64,000 nucleotides of DNA, taken from assembly GCA_900095095.1 (NCBI GenBank), contig FMBT01000317.1, forward strand, positions 62,001 to 126,000. The letters are read 5' to 3'. Each line of letters opens with the position of its first letter. The stretch's first letter is position 1. Shown one piece after another: positions 23,940 through 33,801 of this stretch. The DNA is from Fragilariopsis cylindrus CCMP1102 (Eukaryota; Bacillariophyta; Bacillariophyceae; Bacillariales; Bacillariaceae). The position numbers and the translations under genes are program-made. Under the pieces are notes generated by a model. The model did no database searches. It was not told the origin of the DNA and worked only from the letters and a program-made list of their open reading frames with translations.

Positions 23940-25783
23940 ATGACGGACGATATCAATCATACCTCTGTATCAGCATTGTCATCTGCAATGTATAATTCTG
24001 ATCTGAAACCATCATCATCATTATCATCATCATCGTCGCAACAGCCATTTGGTGCTGAGAATCATTTCTTTTATAACGACAACAATAACAATGACTACTC
24101 CAGCAGTCTCACAATAATCAACAACAGCAACAATATTACTTCATCAAGAACAACTTGTTCATGGTCCTTTGACAAACCCGTCATTACACCGTTCCAGTCC
24201 CATTGCCATTCAACGATCACCTTCAAATAGGAAGAAAGAGATAGGAGATAATCCCGTCGTATATTTACGACGATGACGACGACGATGATAGTGATATTGA
24301 CGTAGAAGGTGATGCCATAAAACTTCGAAGGAAGTACGGTAATAACATTGTCCAGACTTACCAACCAGAATCATCTATACATCATCAACAGCAGCAGCAG
24401 CAGCAGAAGGAGCAACAACAAATAACAGATTCAGGAATCATAGCAGATCATTATCAGCATCAGCATCGATTTTAAATGCACCATACTTTGGAAGTTTAAG
24501 CAGATCGACTAATCAGATATTGAGTTACCTCCAATGAGTCTCGGTGAAGGAGATAATAATAATAATAATATTACTATGTATGATGATGATGGACAAGTTA
24601 TGGTAGAACCACCAGAATTAATTACAAGTTACGGTTCGTTGCGTGACTCGCATGAACGTGGTCGGTTCTTAGATGGACCATCCAGTTATAGAGAACCAAT
24701 GTCAGGAAAAATACGTCAATTAGATCATCGACTTAGATATCATGGTAGTAGACAACCAGCAGCAGAACTGAATAATATTGGTGAACGTTTGCGAGAGGGA
24801 TTGCAACAATCACGAAAACTTAAAGAATTACGTCAAAAAGAGGAAAATATGAAAAAGAAGAGTTTAGCAACAATAAACATAGGGAAGGAGGATTATATGA
24901 TGATAATAATAATAATAATAATGATAAAGGTAACAATACCACTAATAATAAAGGAGAACCGCAAGACCAAAAAATAGCAGGAACCTCGTCACTTTCAGCT
25001 ATGATGAATGGAGTCTCTCAAAGTGTTAATCCTCCGGAAGAATACTCTTCTTTAGGACCTGAGATTTTAATGCCAATCGAGACAGGAATCCAGGATTATC
25101 ATGAGGATCAAATATCGACAGAGGAGCTACCATCTCCAAGTAGAATGATGTTATCAACTTCTTTAACTGCCTTTGAACTTCTTAGGACATCGAACAAGGA
25201 TAATATTATTTCAGATTATGATAAACGAGCCGCCTCCACGGGAGGACAACACGGACAATCAACAACGGTGTTGTCACTCGCACCACTCGTAACAACGAAC
25301 TCTAATAACAATAATACAGGATTATCCAACCTGATGTCACTGAATACTACCCAGACGACGAAGACGGAAATTTCAAAACTTCATAATAACAATGCTTATC
25401 AGGTTTTGTCGCGATCTATGTCAGATCCATCACCGCGATTTTATCATAATAATCATCATTCTTTGCAACAATCATCTGGGACTGCTACATCATCTGCTAA
25501 TAATATTAATATATTTCTACCAGCCGCTACTACCAATAATAATCAGACTGAGGCGATCAATAGTAATAATGCAATGCAACAAGTACCACCGTATAATATC
25601 GGTCAACCACTACGGGAAAATCATCTTACCTCATCTCCTTTCATATCTGACCATAACAATGATACCATCATGTTCAACGGTAATGGATCTCGATCACAAT
25701 TAGACCATGATCCTAATACGGATGGAGCGTTTGGTGATATAGATCCTATTACGGATTTTGTGTTTGGTGATATGGATATGTAA
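23940..25783 (+). CDS. Low-complexity (Asn/Gln/Ser-rich) protein, frame broken several times
   Basis: The coding signal passes through all three frames. MTDDINHTSVSALSSAMYNS starts it. Then come QQQQQYYF and EQLVHGPLTNPSLHRSSPIA, an Asp run with SDIDVEGDAIKLRRKYGNN, a Gln run, SASASILNAPYFGSLSRST, LPPMSLGEGD, and the long segment with ITSYGSLRDSHERGRFLDG and IGERLREGLQQSRKLKELRQ. The last frame runs from about 24880 to the stop. Seven added bases at short homopolymers join all pieces into about 616 residues with no internal stop. I do not recognise a domain. A short charged helix around GERLREGLQQSRKLKELRQKEE could form a coiled coil. It is possibly a nuclear or regulatory protein, but that rests only on composition. 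Confidence 0.55.
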
Positions 25784-26522
25784 TAAATGAAAATGAAAAG
25801 AAACAGTCGGAATCATTTTTTCAACATCTGTGTTAATGGTCACATCGAAATTACTATACAAATAAATATCTTTTACTACGGTATAGAACAAATCGATATA
25901 TAGCATAGATGAAAACAAATGATCAAACAATTTTGTCATACATTCGGGGAGTTAAGTTCATTCACCACATCAAGAAGTTTAAAAAAATGTTAATAGAATC
26001 GATTACAATTTTACTACTTTCCCCTTATCTTCTGATATCAGTTATTATCTATCTGTCTGACACTACACGTTCACAAGATTGATAAATTAATACAGCAGTC
26101 TGAATCAATCATCAAAAAAAGGTCTTTTTTAGATCTAATATTGTAAAAATCTAAGGAATTCTTCCCTCCCTACAAATGTACAGTACTATATTATATGTTT
26201 TGTACATTTTAGAATCTAGTGAATATTAGTAAACGACTACCCATCTCTCCAATTTTATCACCTCTGAAACACAACTCTAGTAGTGGCTCCTAGCTCTGAT
26301 GGCGGCCCAATACTGTACTCTAAAAATATGATGAATTTTAGGTGGAGTAACTTGGGGGAGGGGTTGGTCGAGCTTGGTTGATTAAAAGGGGGAATGCAAT
26401 ATCAAAAAGACCGACGAGAAGAAATTCAAATTTCAAAATTTATCTGTTTCGACGCAAACAGACAACACAACAGACAACATTAACAAGAAACCATCCAAGC
26501 CTATCTTTAAATATTCAAAGCG
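25784..26522. other. Intergenic region carrying repeat copy 1
   Basis: About one third is the first copy of a 250-bp direct repeat (25908-26163). The rest is AT-rich with no gene seen. Confidence 0.5.
25908..26163 (+). repeat. 250-bp direct repeat, copy 1
   Basis: Closely similar to 28183-28437 in the same orientation. Shared blocks include TTTTGTCATACATTCGGGGA, CTGTCTGACACTACA, GCAGTCTGAATCAA and AATATTGTAAAAATCTAAGG. No TG...CA ends, target duplications or reading frame are evident. The two copies flank the RNase H gene. Confidence 0.85.
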
Positions 26523-27425
26523 ATGCCGTCCCTTTCAGGAGGAATGCACATTACTGTTCGGTCTCCACGACCCGCCGATGCAACCGTGACGACATGGTCC
26601 CTTCCCGCGTACGGTGTCGTAATCAAATCACCAAGTATAATGATGGCAACGGGAGACGATCTTGTAATAATTCGGTCGCGAATAGCTAAGGCCCTGAACA
26701 TCCGAAACGGCGATGCCGTCGACTTTACCTTCAATGACACCGGGGACACATTTAATCTCCAGGTCACTGTACGAGATAATATCGATAGTGACATTCTTAT
26801 TCATGACTTTCTTGATCTCGGGATAGCAAAATCAATTACGATGGATAGTAGCGGAGAGACCTTGGTCTTGGAAGGATCGGAAACCCAACTTTTAATGTCT
26901 AGGCAGTATCTGTGGGCTGGAATGCGCATGGAACCGACAAAGAATGGATCAGCTTTTCTTCGTTTTGATGGCGCTAGTCGGAATAATCCTAAAGGCCCAG
27001 CTGGGTTCGGTTTTCATATTGTGAGAGACGAGAATGGCGACAAACTTGTGGAAGGTGCCTGCTATGCCGGAATGAATAGAAGCAGTAACGAGATGGAGTA
27101 CGAAGGATTGATTGAAGGTCTTATTTGGGCAACCCGTCTATATCTTGTCAATCTAACGGTTTGTGGCGACTCCGAGCTTATCATTAATCAAGTAATCGGA
27201 AAGTACTCTATCAAAAACCATCGATTAAAGGCCTTGCATGCCAAGGTAACCGATCTACTCAAACGATATAATGGAAAATTGAACATATCATTTGCCCACA
27301 TCCCACGGGAATTAAACGAGATCGCTGATAATCTTGCAAACCGGGCGATTGCAACGAAATCAAGTGTGGTAACTTTGAACTGGCCCAACGTCAACGCCCT
27401 AATGGGGGAGAAAAATGGAAGGTGA
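26523..27425 (+). CDS. RNase H type I domain protein
   Basis: Intact frame of 300 residues. The C-terminal half is an RNase HI fold with all four acidic residues: Asp149 in FLRFDGASRNNPKGPAG, Glu192 in SSNEMEYEGLIEGL, Asp216 in VCGDSELIINQVIG and Asp269 in IPRELNEIADNLANRA. It should cut RNA in RNA-DNA hybrids. The KGPAGFGF and NxLxNR features match the plant/archaeal short-RNase-H (ARI-like) type often called reverse-transcriptase-like RNase H. The first 135 residues form a separate, acidic region with no recognised domain. No reverse transcriptase lies beside it, although a direct repeat flanks the locus. Just after the stop there are 47-nt repeats that may be a C-terminal extension cut off by a lost base; restoring one G before the TGA lets the frame read on. 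Confidence 0.9.
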   Translation: MPSLSGGMHITVRSPRPADATVTTWSLPAYGVVIKSPSIMMATGDDLVIIRSRIAKALNIRNGDAVDFTFNDTGDTFNLQVTVRDNIDSDILIHDFLDLGIAKSITMDSSGETLVLEGSETQLLMSRQYLWAGMRMEPTKNGSAFLRFDGASRNNPKGPAGFGFHIVRDENGDKLVEGACYAGMNRSSNEMEYEGLIEGLIWATRLYLVNLTVCGDSELIINQVIGKYSIKNHRLKALHAKVTDLLKRYNGKLNISFAHIPRELNEIADNLANRAIATKSSVVTLNWPNVNALMGEKNGR

Positions 27426-27451
27426 AAACAAAAACACGCAACAATGTTTCT

Positions 27452-27740
27452 AGACAGGCTGGACAGCCATCTCAATAGAGTAAACGAATCCGTACAACAA
27501 GACAGGCTGGACAGCCATCTCCTCATCAATATCATCAAAATAAACAAAAATGAATGAAGTAACGAGTAGAGTAAACAATCCGTGCAACAAGACAGGCTAG
27601 ACAGCCATCTCAACAAGTAAATGAATCCGCGCAACAAGACAGGCTGGACAGCCATTTCAATAAGTAAATGAATCCGTACAACAAGACAGGCTGGACAGCC
27701 ATCTCATCAAATCTAACAAGTAAACGAATCCGAATTAATA
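27452..27740. repeat. 47-nt degenerate tandem repeat after RNase H
   Basis: The block GACAGGCTGGACAGCCATCT, or a one-base variant, occurs at 27452, 27501, 27591, 27637 and 27684. Each is followed by a diverged AAGTAAATGAATCCGTACAA-type spacer. Spacings are 46-49 nt, with one double-length gap. Each block holds a small inverted repeat GGCTG-GA-CAGCC. Read as RQAGQPSQQVNESVQQ, a 48-nt unit would be 16 codons, so a loss of one base per unit could explain the observed 47. Confidence 0.85.
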
Positions 27741-27745
27741 TAAAA

Positions 27746-28182
27746 TAATAATATATAAAAGCAACAGCGGCTAACGAAATCAACACTAGAAACGATACAA
27801 AAAGTCCTACACCCCCGTACGATCTCCAAGGGTGGTATGAAATACAAAACAAATAGAACAAAACAAATATTAAACAATGACGAAGACAGTAATTAATCTC
27901 CAAGGGTGAATAAATAACGATCTCCAAGGGTGTACACAACACTTCTTTAGAATGTGGAACAAGAATCAAAATATTTCCACAGCGTCCCGAAAAGAACAGC
28001 CTGTGTAATAACAAGACAATAACCCAAGGAATCAACAGGACAAAAACAAACTTATGTATTGCACCGCAAAACAAGTGTAAAGGCTTTTCTAATTGAATGT
28101 TTCAGAGATGATGCATACAGCCCCAATAACACAACATTCAACTGTATTTGCGCATGTCCAAGAACATATTTGAAACTCTCGA
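27746..28182. other. Intergenic region with three ATCTCCAAGGGTG copies
   Basis: The 13-mer ATCTCCAAGGGTG occurs three times between about 27819 and 27935. The remainder is AT-rich and shows no gene. Confidence 0.5.
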
Positions 28183-28437
28183 GGTGAAGATAAAGGATCA
28201 AACAATTTTGTCATACATTCGGGGAGTTAAGTTGATTAACAACATCAAGGTTTGAAAAAATATTAGTATGACTGATAATAATTTACTACCTTTCCCTTTT
28301 TTGCTTATATCAGTTGTTATGTGCCTGTCTGACACTACATGCACCACTGGATTGGTAAATTAATAAAGCAGTCTGAATCAACCATAAAAAAATAGTCTTT
28401 TTTAGATTTAATATTGTAAAAATCTAAGGAATTCTTT
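28183..28437 (+). repeat. 250-bp direct repeat, copy 2
   Basis: Partner of the repeat at 25908-26163, with more substitutions and small gaps in its middle. Its right end touches the inverted phosphotransacetylase fragment. Confidence 0.85.
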
Positions 28438-28715
28438 CATAAAGTGACATGTTTCGTACATTTGACGACTGAGCTTCCAAGACTAGCAACATGGCAGCGT
28501 CTATGCAATTCGCTGACATAATCGCTAATTGACCATCATGTACGTGGTTGAGGAGATCCTTCACTTGCATAGTATGGATCCACATTTTACCTATGGACAT
28601 ATCTAAATCTGCGCCATACAGGCAAACGCCATTGTCTGATATTTCCAGAACTTCTTGCAGCGTTCTCTTTGAAAGGATTGGTGGTTTAGGGATCAATACT
28701 AAAGGCTTCAGACTA
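28424..28715 (-). pseudogene. pta: Phosphotransacetylase DRTGG-domain fragment, inverted
   Basis: An open minus-strand stretch reads TLQEVLEISDNGVCLYGADL, then HTMQVKDLLNHVHDGQLAIM and NCIDAAMLLVLEAQSSN. These are the successive blocks of the DRTGG regulatory domain that precedes the catalytic domain in long phosphate acetyltransferases. It has no ATG of its own, and neither the P-loop domain before it nor the catalytic domain after it follows on this strand. Instead, the catalytic part starts head to head on the other strand. This fragment alone cannot make an enzyme. Confidence 0.7.
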
Positions 28716-29358
28716 TGGGCGTCGGTGATTGCGCCATCAACGTCGATCCTACAGCCGAGCAACTTGCTGGAATGCGATTGCGTCAGCTAAGTCATCAATA
28801 AAATTTTCTATTGATCCAAGAGTAGCACTGTACGCCACCGGAGACTCCAACTCTGGAGATGCAATTGATAAAGCCATCAAGGCGATAGCCTTTGCGAAGA
28901 AGATAGTCCAGGAAGAAGGATTCATGGACCCTAATTTGATTGAAGGTCCGTTGCAATTCGACGCTGCAGTAGATCCTGATATAGCTGCTGCAAGGCAAAG
29001 GAAAGTCTACTTGTAGGACGGGCAAATTTGTAAGTTTTTGATTTGCTTTTGGTCGTTCTTTTCATATAGTTATTCGGTTTCTTAGAAACGTAGACTTCAT
29101 TTGACCTACTTTTATTGTACCTTTTTTCTTCTTCCCTACTATCAACTATTATTGTATATTTAGCTTGATTTCCCAGACCTGAATGCTGGAAATAATGGAT
29201 ATAAAGCTGTCCAATAAGCATCAAAGACAATCGCAGTCGGACCAGTCTTACAGGGATTGAAGAAGCCCGTAAACGATCTTTCTAGAGGAGCTACAGTTGA
29301 TGATATTGTCAACACTGCTGTTGTGACCGCCTTGCAAGCAGTTGTAGGTGATAAATGA
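28716..29358 (+). pseudogene. pta: Phosphotransacetylase catalytic domain, 3' part, disrupted
   Basis: Plus-strand pieces in order are GDCAINVDPTAEQLAG, SIDPRVALYATGDSNSGDAI, LIEGPLQFDAAVDPDIAAA, VGRANL, an intron with GTAAGT, FPDLNAGNNGYKAVQ, an in-frame TAA, then [20 protein letters not shown] to the natural end. This is the C-terminal half of phosphate acetyltransferase, which makes acetyl phosphate from acetyl-CoA. The first half of the catalytic domain is missing. The frame is also broken near 28765 and near 29000, and by the TAA. Some breaks can be repaired by one base each, as elsewhere in the window; the missing half and the inverted neighbour cannot. It is most likely a relic of a rearrangement. 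Confidence 0.75.
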
Positions 29359-29570
29359 TTTTGATTTAAAATAGAAAAATGTGTATGTACATACACTTCA
29401 CTCTGATTACTACAATAAGACTGAAAAAATATGGTATGGACTACTTATAATAGTAAGATTAGTTTTTATTGTATGTCATATCAGCGCTTTCGTAATTAAT
29501 ATAATTTCTGTTTACTTAATAGCGTATCACACTACTACTCTACTACTCGAATTTACACAGTAGCTAAGTT

Positions 29571-30560
29571 TTAGTTATAATATGGATCTTCTGTGGCTGA
29601 ATTTATGCCAGGACGATTCCTTCCATAGTCTACGTTGGAAGATTCTACGTCCCCTAAGGTTTGTCGCTGTTGCTGTTGCTGTTGCTGGTACTCGTCTGAA
29701 GTTTGCTGTTGATAATTCTGATTTTGTTGTTGTTGTTGCTGCAATGGTGCCACTCTTTCATCCCATGTAACTCGAGTAAAAGCTTGACATTGTATAATAA
29801 AAATAATCGAATGCATTATACCAGCGATAAAAATTTCTCTAGGAACATATTTTGATGGGAATAATGTCACCCGACCAAAGTTCCATAATAAAAGACCAGT
29901 TTCCACCACTTTGTCTAGATTTAATATCGCCTTTAATCGATTCTTCGTAGAGTGTCCTGCTGGTGATGTTACTGAGATGACAACACCTGCTAAGTTTCCA
30001 ATAAAGACAGAGGTCAATATACAACGCACCAATCCTTTCCGGAAACTTCCCTTAATAAATTGATCAGCAACATCAAAAAGATATACGTCTCGCCACATCA
30101 GTATAAAGAATATTAATGCCCTACTTCCTTTCGATACTGAACTCATCAGTTTCATCCGACCGTCTTCATCTCTTGGATTATATTCCTGTTGTGGTGTCAA
30201 ATTACCATATTTTTCCATTTGTGCCGTCCTCCATTTGTCTGTTCGTTCTTGGACTGATTCTTTGAAAGGAGAGTCGTCTTCTCGATCAATACTATTGGTG
30301 TCTGCTCCTGAAGGTGGTGGTGGGTTGTAATTGGCAAAGCCATCATCTGGATTTTGATAGCCATCTTGTGGCGTACTGCTACCATTATTACTATAATAGG
30401 TAGGTTGTTCAGTATATGGATCTTGAGATTGTCCACCTCGTAATATGATAGAAATATTATCCCGGATCGTACTACTTGTATTCGGTCGTCGTGAAATCGA
30501 CAGTACTGGGCCCAGCGAGATGCTTAGGACCAGCATGCGGAAATAAGTTACATACATCAT
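29571..30560 (-). CDS. Predicted membrane protein with LRGG motif, function unknown
   Basis: Single exon, 329 residues from an ATG. The N-terminus is hydrophobic (FRMLVLSISLGPVLSIS) like a signal peptide, and ISIILRGGQS follows at about residues 37-46. Residues 47-140 are polar with Pro, Asn and Gly. Three hydrophobic segments follow, about 148-165 (ALIFFILMWRDVYLFDVA), 180-200 (CILTSVFIGNLAGVVISV) and 240-260 (FIAGIMHSIIFIIQCQAF). The tail is Gln-rich. I do not recognise the family; it appears to be a diatom-type secretory-pathway or plastid-envelope protein. The LRGG tetrapeptide recurs in the Derlin gene of this window. Confidence 0.75.
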   Translation of the reverse strand: MMYVTYFRMLVLSISLGPVLSISRRPNTSSTIRDNISIILRGGQSQDPYTEQPTYYSNNGSSTPQDGYQNPDDGFANYNPPPPSGADTNSIDREDDSPFKESVQERTDKWRTAQMEKYGNLTPQQEYNPRDEDGRMKLMSSVSKGSRALIFFILMWRDVYLFDVADQFIKGSFRKGLVRCILTSVFIGNLAGVVISVTSPAGHSTKNRLKAILNLDKVVETGLLLWNFGRVTLFPSKYVPREIFIAGIMHSIIFIIQCQAFTRVTWDERVAPLQQQQQQNQNYQQQTSDEYQQQQQQQRQTLGDVESSNVDYGRNRPGINSATEDPYYN

Positions 30561-31079
30561 CACGTCAAGTTGTTGTTCGTTTATGGAGAAAATGGCAAGT
30601 TGTTAATGTTGTTATACAGTACAAATAATAATATTTCGTTTCATTTCATTTCAATCAACGACACGTCCAGGAGTAAAAATAAAGAACAGTTTAAATGAAG
30701 ATTGGCGGTAAAATTGTTTAAAAAAATCAATGACAGTTTTTTTTTTCTGCCCAAGTTTGAAACTGAAGAAGAACTGTACGGCGGACAGACGAGCTAAAAA
30801 AAAACACAACAGAAAAAAAAGTACACCAATAGAAAGTAGAAAGCATATTTTTATGCTTAGTACATAATAAATAGAAACTACTACATACTGTAGTATTTGA
30901 AAAATAAATAGTGTTCATTTGTTGCAGTTATTAATTATAAATTATGATATCTTTTCTCGTATTCAATAGTTTTATATTTATGGGTGTCAATCTCTCCTAT
31001 CCAATAGAATCAATCCTGTCTTTGAATGAGGTATAATAATTTATATTATATACATACATATATATCTTATACCGAGATC
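30561..31079. other. Intergenic region
   Basis: AT-rich spacer between two minus-strand genes, including a T9 run near 30737 and A-rich tracts near 30800. No gene is called. Confidence 0.45.
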
Positions 31080-32927
31080 CTATGGGAGCTGCTGCTGAGA
31101 GGAAGCATTGGAGTGCAATGATTCTTTGCTTGGACTCTTCATCTCGATTATATCTCTTATTATTTTAACGTCTTTGGCATCCTCGAGGGCTTGACGATTT
31201 TCTTCAACCTTAGCATTTTCCCTGTATGCCTGTTCCATCAAATCGCTTACATCCATGGGCATTTCATTCCGAATCTTTGCTTCGGCAATAAGCTTTTGTT
31301 GCGCAAGCTCATGGGCAGTACGTAGAGCGCCAAGTTTCGTTTCGAAGACTCTGGACAGCTTTTCTAAATCCTTTCGGAACTTGTCGTCATCGGCTAAGAT
31401 AGGGTCATATCCTACAGCAGATTGAATGGCATAATTCAAGGAATCGGGAGTGAAAATTCCATTACCATTGGGAGTTGGCGAGTCTCGCGAACGACTTCTC
31501 GATGATGTCATTGTTATCGTTGCTTGGTTACTCATGTCTAGAGGACCCAATGCTCCACTACTACTATTTGAAGCTGCCCCAGAAGATCGTGAAGCAGCAC
31601 TTTCCGTGCCGGTGTTTCTCGATGTCGTTGCATCATCAGCCTCCTCTCCTCGTTTTTTCTTAAAACGGTCAAGTTTTTTCCTCATTCGATCCATAACCCT
31701 TCTAAGAGCAGGTAAGCCCGGTTTTTGATTTTGAGATTCAGCAAGTTTTTTGTATTTAGCACGAGCATCAGCATCTATCGTTGGTACTTCTCCCGCATGC
31801 ATCGCTCTCAAGGCCATAACATCCTGTCGGATAAATGGAAGGGTCGACAAAGACGCAGAATCACGACGTTGACTAGCATCTTTTTGACAGCAAAGACGAA
31901 TAAAATCCAACATCTCGGGTGACCAATTGTCCGGATCGGCAAGTGTCGGTGCTGGCTTTGTCGGAATAACAAAAATGGCTCTAAGCGGATGCAGATTAGC
32001 GTGAGGTGGTGCACCTTCGGCCATTTCAATTGTTGTAATACCGAGAGACCATACATCTGCTCTACCATCATAATGTGACTCTCGAATGACCTCAGGAGCC
32101 ATCCAATAAGGGGATCCCACAACTGTCTTTCGTTTGTTAATTGTATTACTCAACTCGGCAGAAACACCGAAATCGGCAAGCTTTACATTTCCATCGCTGT
32201 ATACAAATTCGATTTGATATTAAAGTGATGAGCTTCGGTATAATATCGAGTTGTGTTGCATCGACTATCAAACTAAGTCAAACAAAATCAAACAGCAAGA
32301 AATAATATGTAGGTGATAAATTACCACGACTTACCATGTTAACAAAACATTTCCACATTTTATATCTCTATGACAAACGTTTGCTATACCATGCAGATAC
32401 TCCAATCCTAGAACAATAGACGCACAAACCGCTCGAATACAATCCTCTGGCAGTGAATAACCAGCATTGGCCTCTAATATGTCAGTCATACTCCCACCTT
32501 CACAATATTCCATTATAATCCACATCTCACCAGGTTTAGACGTTGGTGGCTTAATGAAGCATTCAAAATAACCTACGATATAGGGAGAGTCGCATCGACT
32601 TAAGATATCAATCTCTCCCTTAATCTTGTCCTCTTCACTTTTGGAACTACTAGCATTTGTTATAACTTTAACGGCCACAACAGCTCCCGTCGACTTGTGT
32701 TCGGCACGATAGACAGCTCCAAAACTTCCTTCACCTATTAAATTCAATACATCCAATTCGGATGATCGATCATGAGATATCTGTTTATTTATGTTCGAGA
32801 CAGCATACGCAGTAGCATTAGAAGCAGAACGATTTTGAAAAGCAACACGTTTGATGAGTACATCTGGCGAAGACCATCTAAGTGGTGGAATCGGACTATT
32901 ATTATTGATATTGATTGCATCAATCAT
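31080..32927 (-). CDS. STE20/germinal-centre (MST-like) protein kinase
   Basis: Two exons (32927-32335 and 32196-31080) give 569 residues. All kinase motifs are intact: GEGSFGAVY, VAVKVI, HRDIKCGN, LADFGVSAEL and VVGSPYWMAPEVI, ending with PFIRQDVMALRAM. Intron removal rejoins NVLLTCDGNVKLADFG. GSPYWMAPE with ADVWSLGITTIEMAEGAPPH is diagnostic of the STE20/GCK group, closest in look to MST (Hippo) kinases. After the kinase comes a basic stretch (RMRKKLDRFKKKRG), a Ser-rich linker and a C-terminal coiled coil (about residues 450-545). That coiled coil stands where MST kinases have a SARAH domain, but the match is weak. The likely role is Ser/Thr signalling upstream of an NDR-type kinase; partners are unknown. 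Confidence 0.92.
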
Positions 32928-33801
32928 ATCATACACCGTAAATTAAAGAAAGTGGAAGTCCCCGAGGCGACCCCTTCGGTAGATATTAGGAAGAGCTTGA
33001 TTGAAAGATATTCGATTGATTTTTGATTCGATTCGTCGTTGGGTCCGGTAGGTGTCTACTACACAAAATCACGACAGCAGAAGGGTTGTTTGTTTCGGGT
33101 CACTTTTAGCGAAATCGTTCGCTCACATAAATTAGAGGGACTAAGTCAGTCCTAGCTAGTAGCATTGAGCAGCGGAGGAATTGAGAGCAAACATACACAG
33201 TATGCTCCAGTAATATTTATTTGTTCAATTGCAACGCAACAAACTTGTGTCTTTCATAAATAACAAATGCTAACCTTTCTCCAAGCTGTTTCAATAATAA
33301 TATATATATATATTTGTCAATAACTGTGGAACTTTCCACCCTGGTGCAAGAGTGATTAAATTTGATGATTTATTTCTCTTTGATTAGTAATGACACATGC
33401 CGGTATTTCTTGTGTTAAAACACATGTAGTTTGGTCCTTTGTTATAGATATTGCTTTAAGGTTGGGTTGCTCCGAAAATACACATAGTATTGAGAAAGTC
33501 TTAAATATTTATATTATGTATATAGTAATAATAAACCAATTGACTAAAGAGTATTAGACGTAGCCGTGCACATAGTGTGGTGACAACAACCTATGACATC
33601 ACAACTATGACTACAATATATTGAGAGAAGAAAATAGTTTGTGATTGGATTTGATAGTATATTTAGCCATAATGATAGTTTCTTCAGATTTTAATTTTGT
33701 ACAAACATGACATAAATATTATTATACAGCTTTGGTCTAGTTTTTTCTTCTCACTGATAGAAAAGTATTTCATAAAAGAAAAACGACGAACCTACTTTTG
33801 C
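32928..33801. other. Intergenic region
   Basis: Promoter side of the kinase gene and 3' side of the next minus-strand gene. It holds a short TA run near 33297-33316. No gene or structured RNA is recognised. Confidence 0.45.

Noticed and set aside
23934-25783. Introns as the cause of the frame changes in the low-complexity gene
   Set aside because: Adjacent coding pieces nearly touch or overlap, leaving no room for 100-nt introns, and no GT-AG pairs fit.
26523-27425. RNase H as part of an autonomous retrotransposon
   Set aside because: No reverse transcriptase, integrase or gag-like frame lies nearby, and the flanking repeats lack LTR ends.
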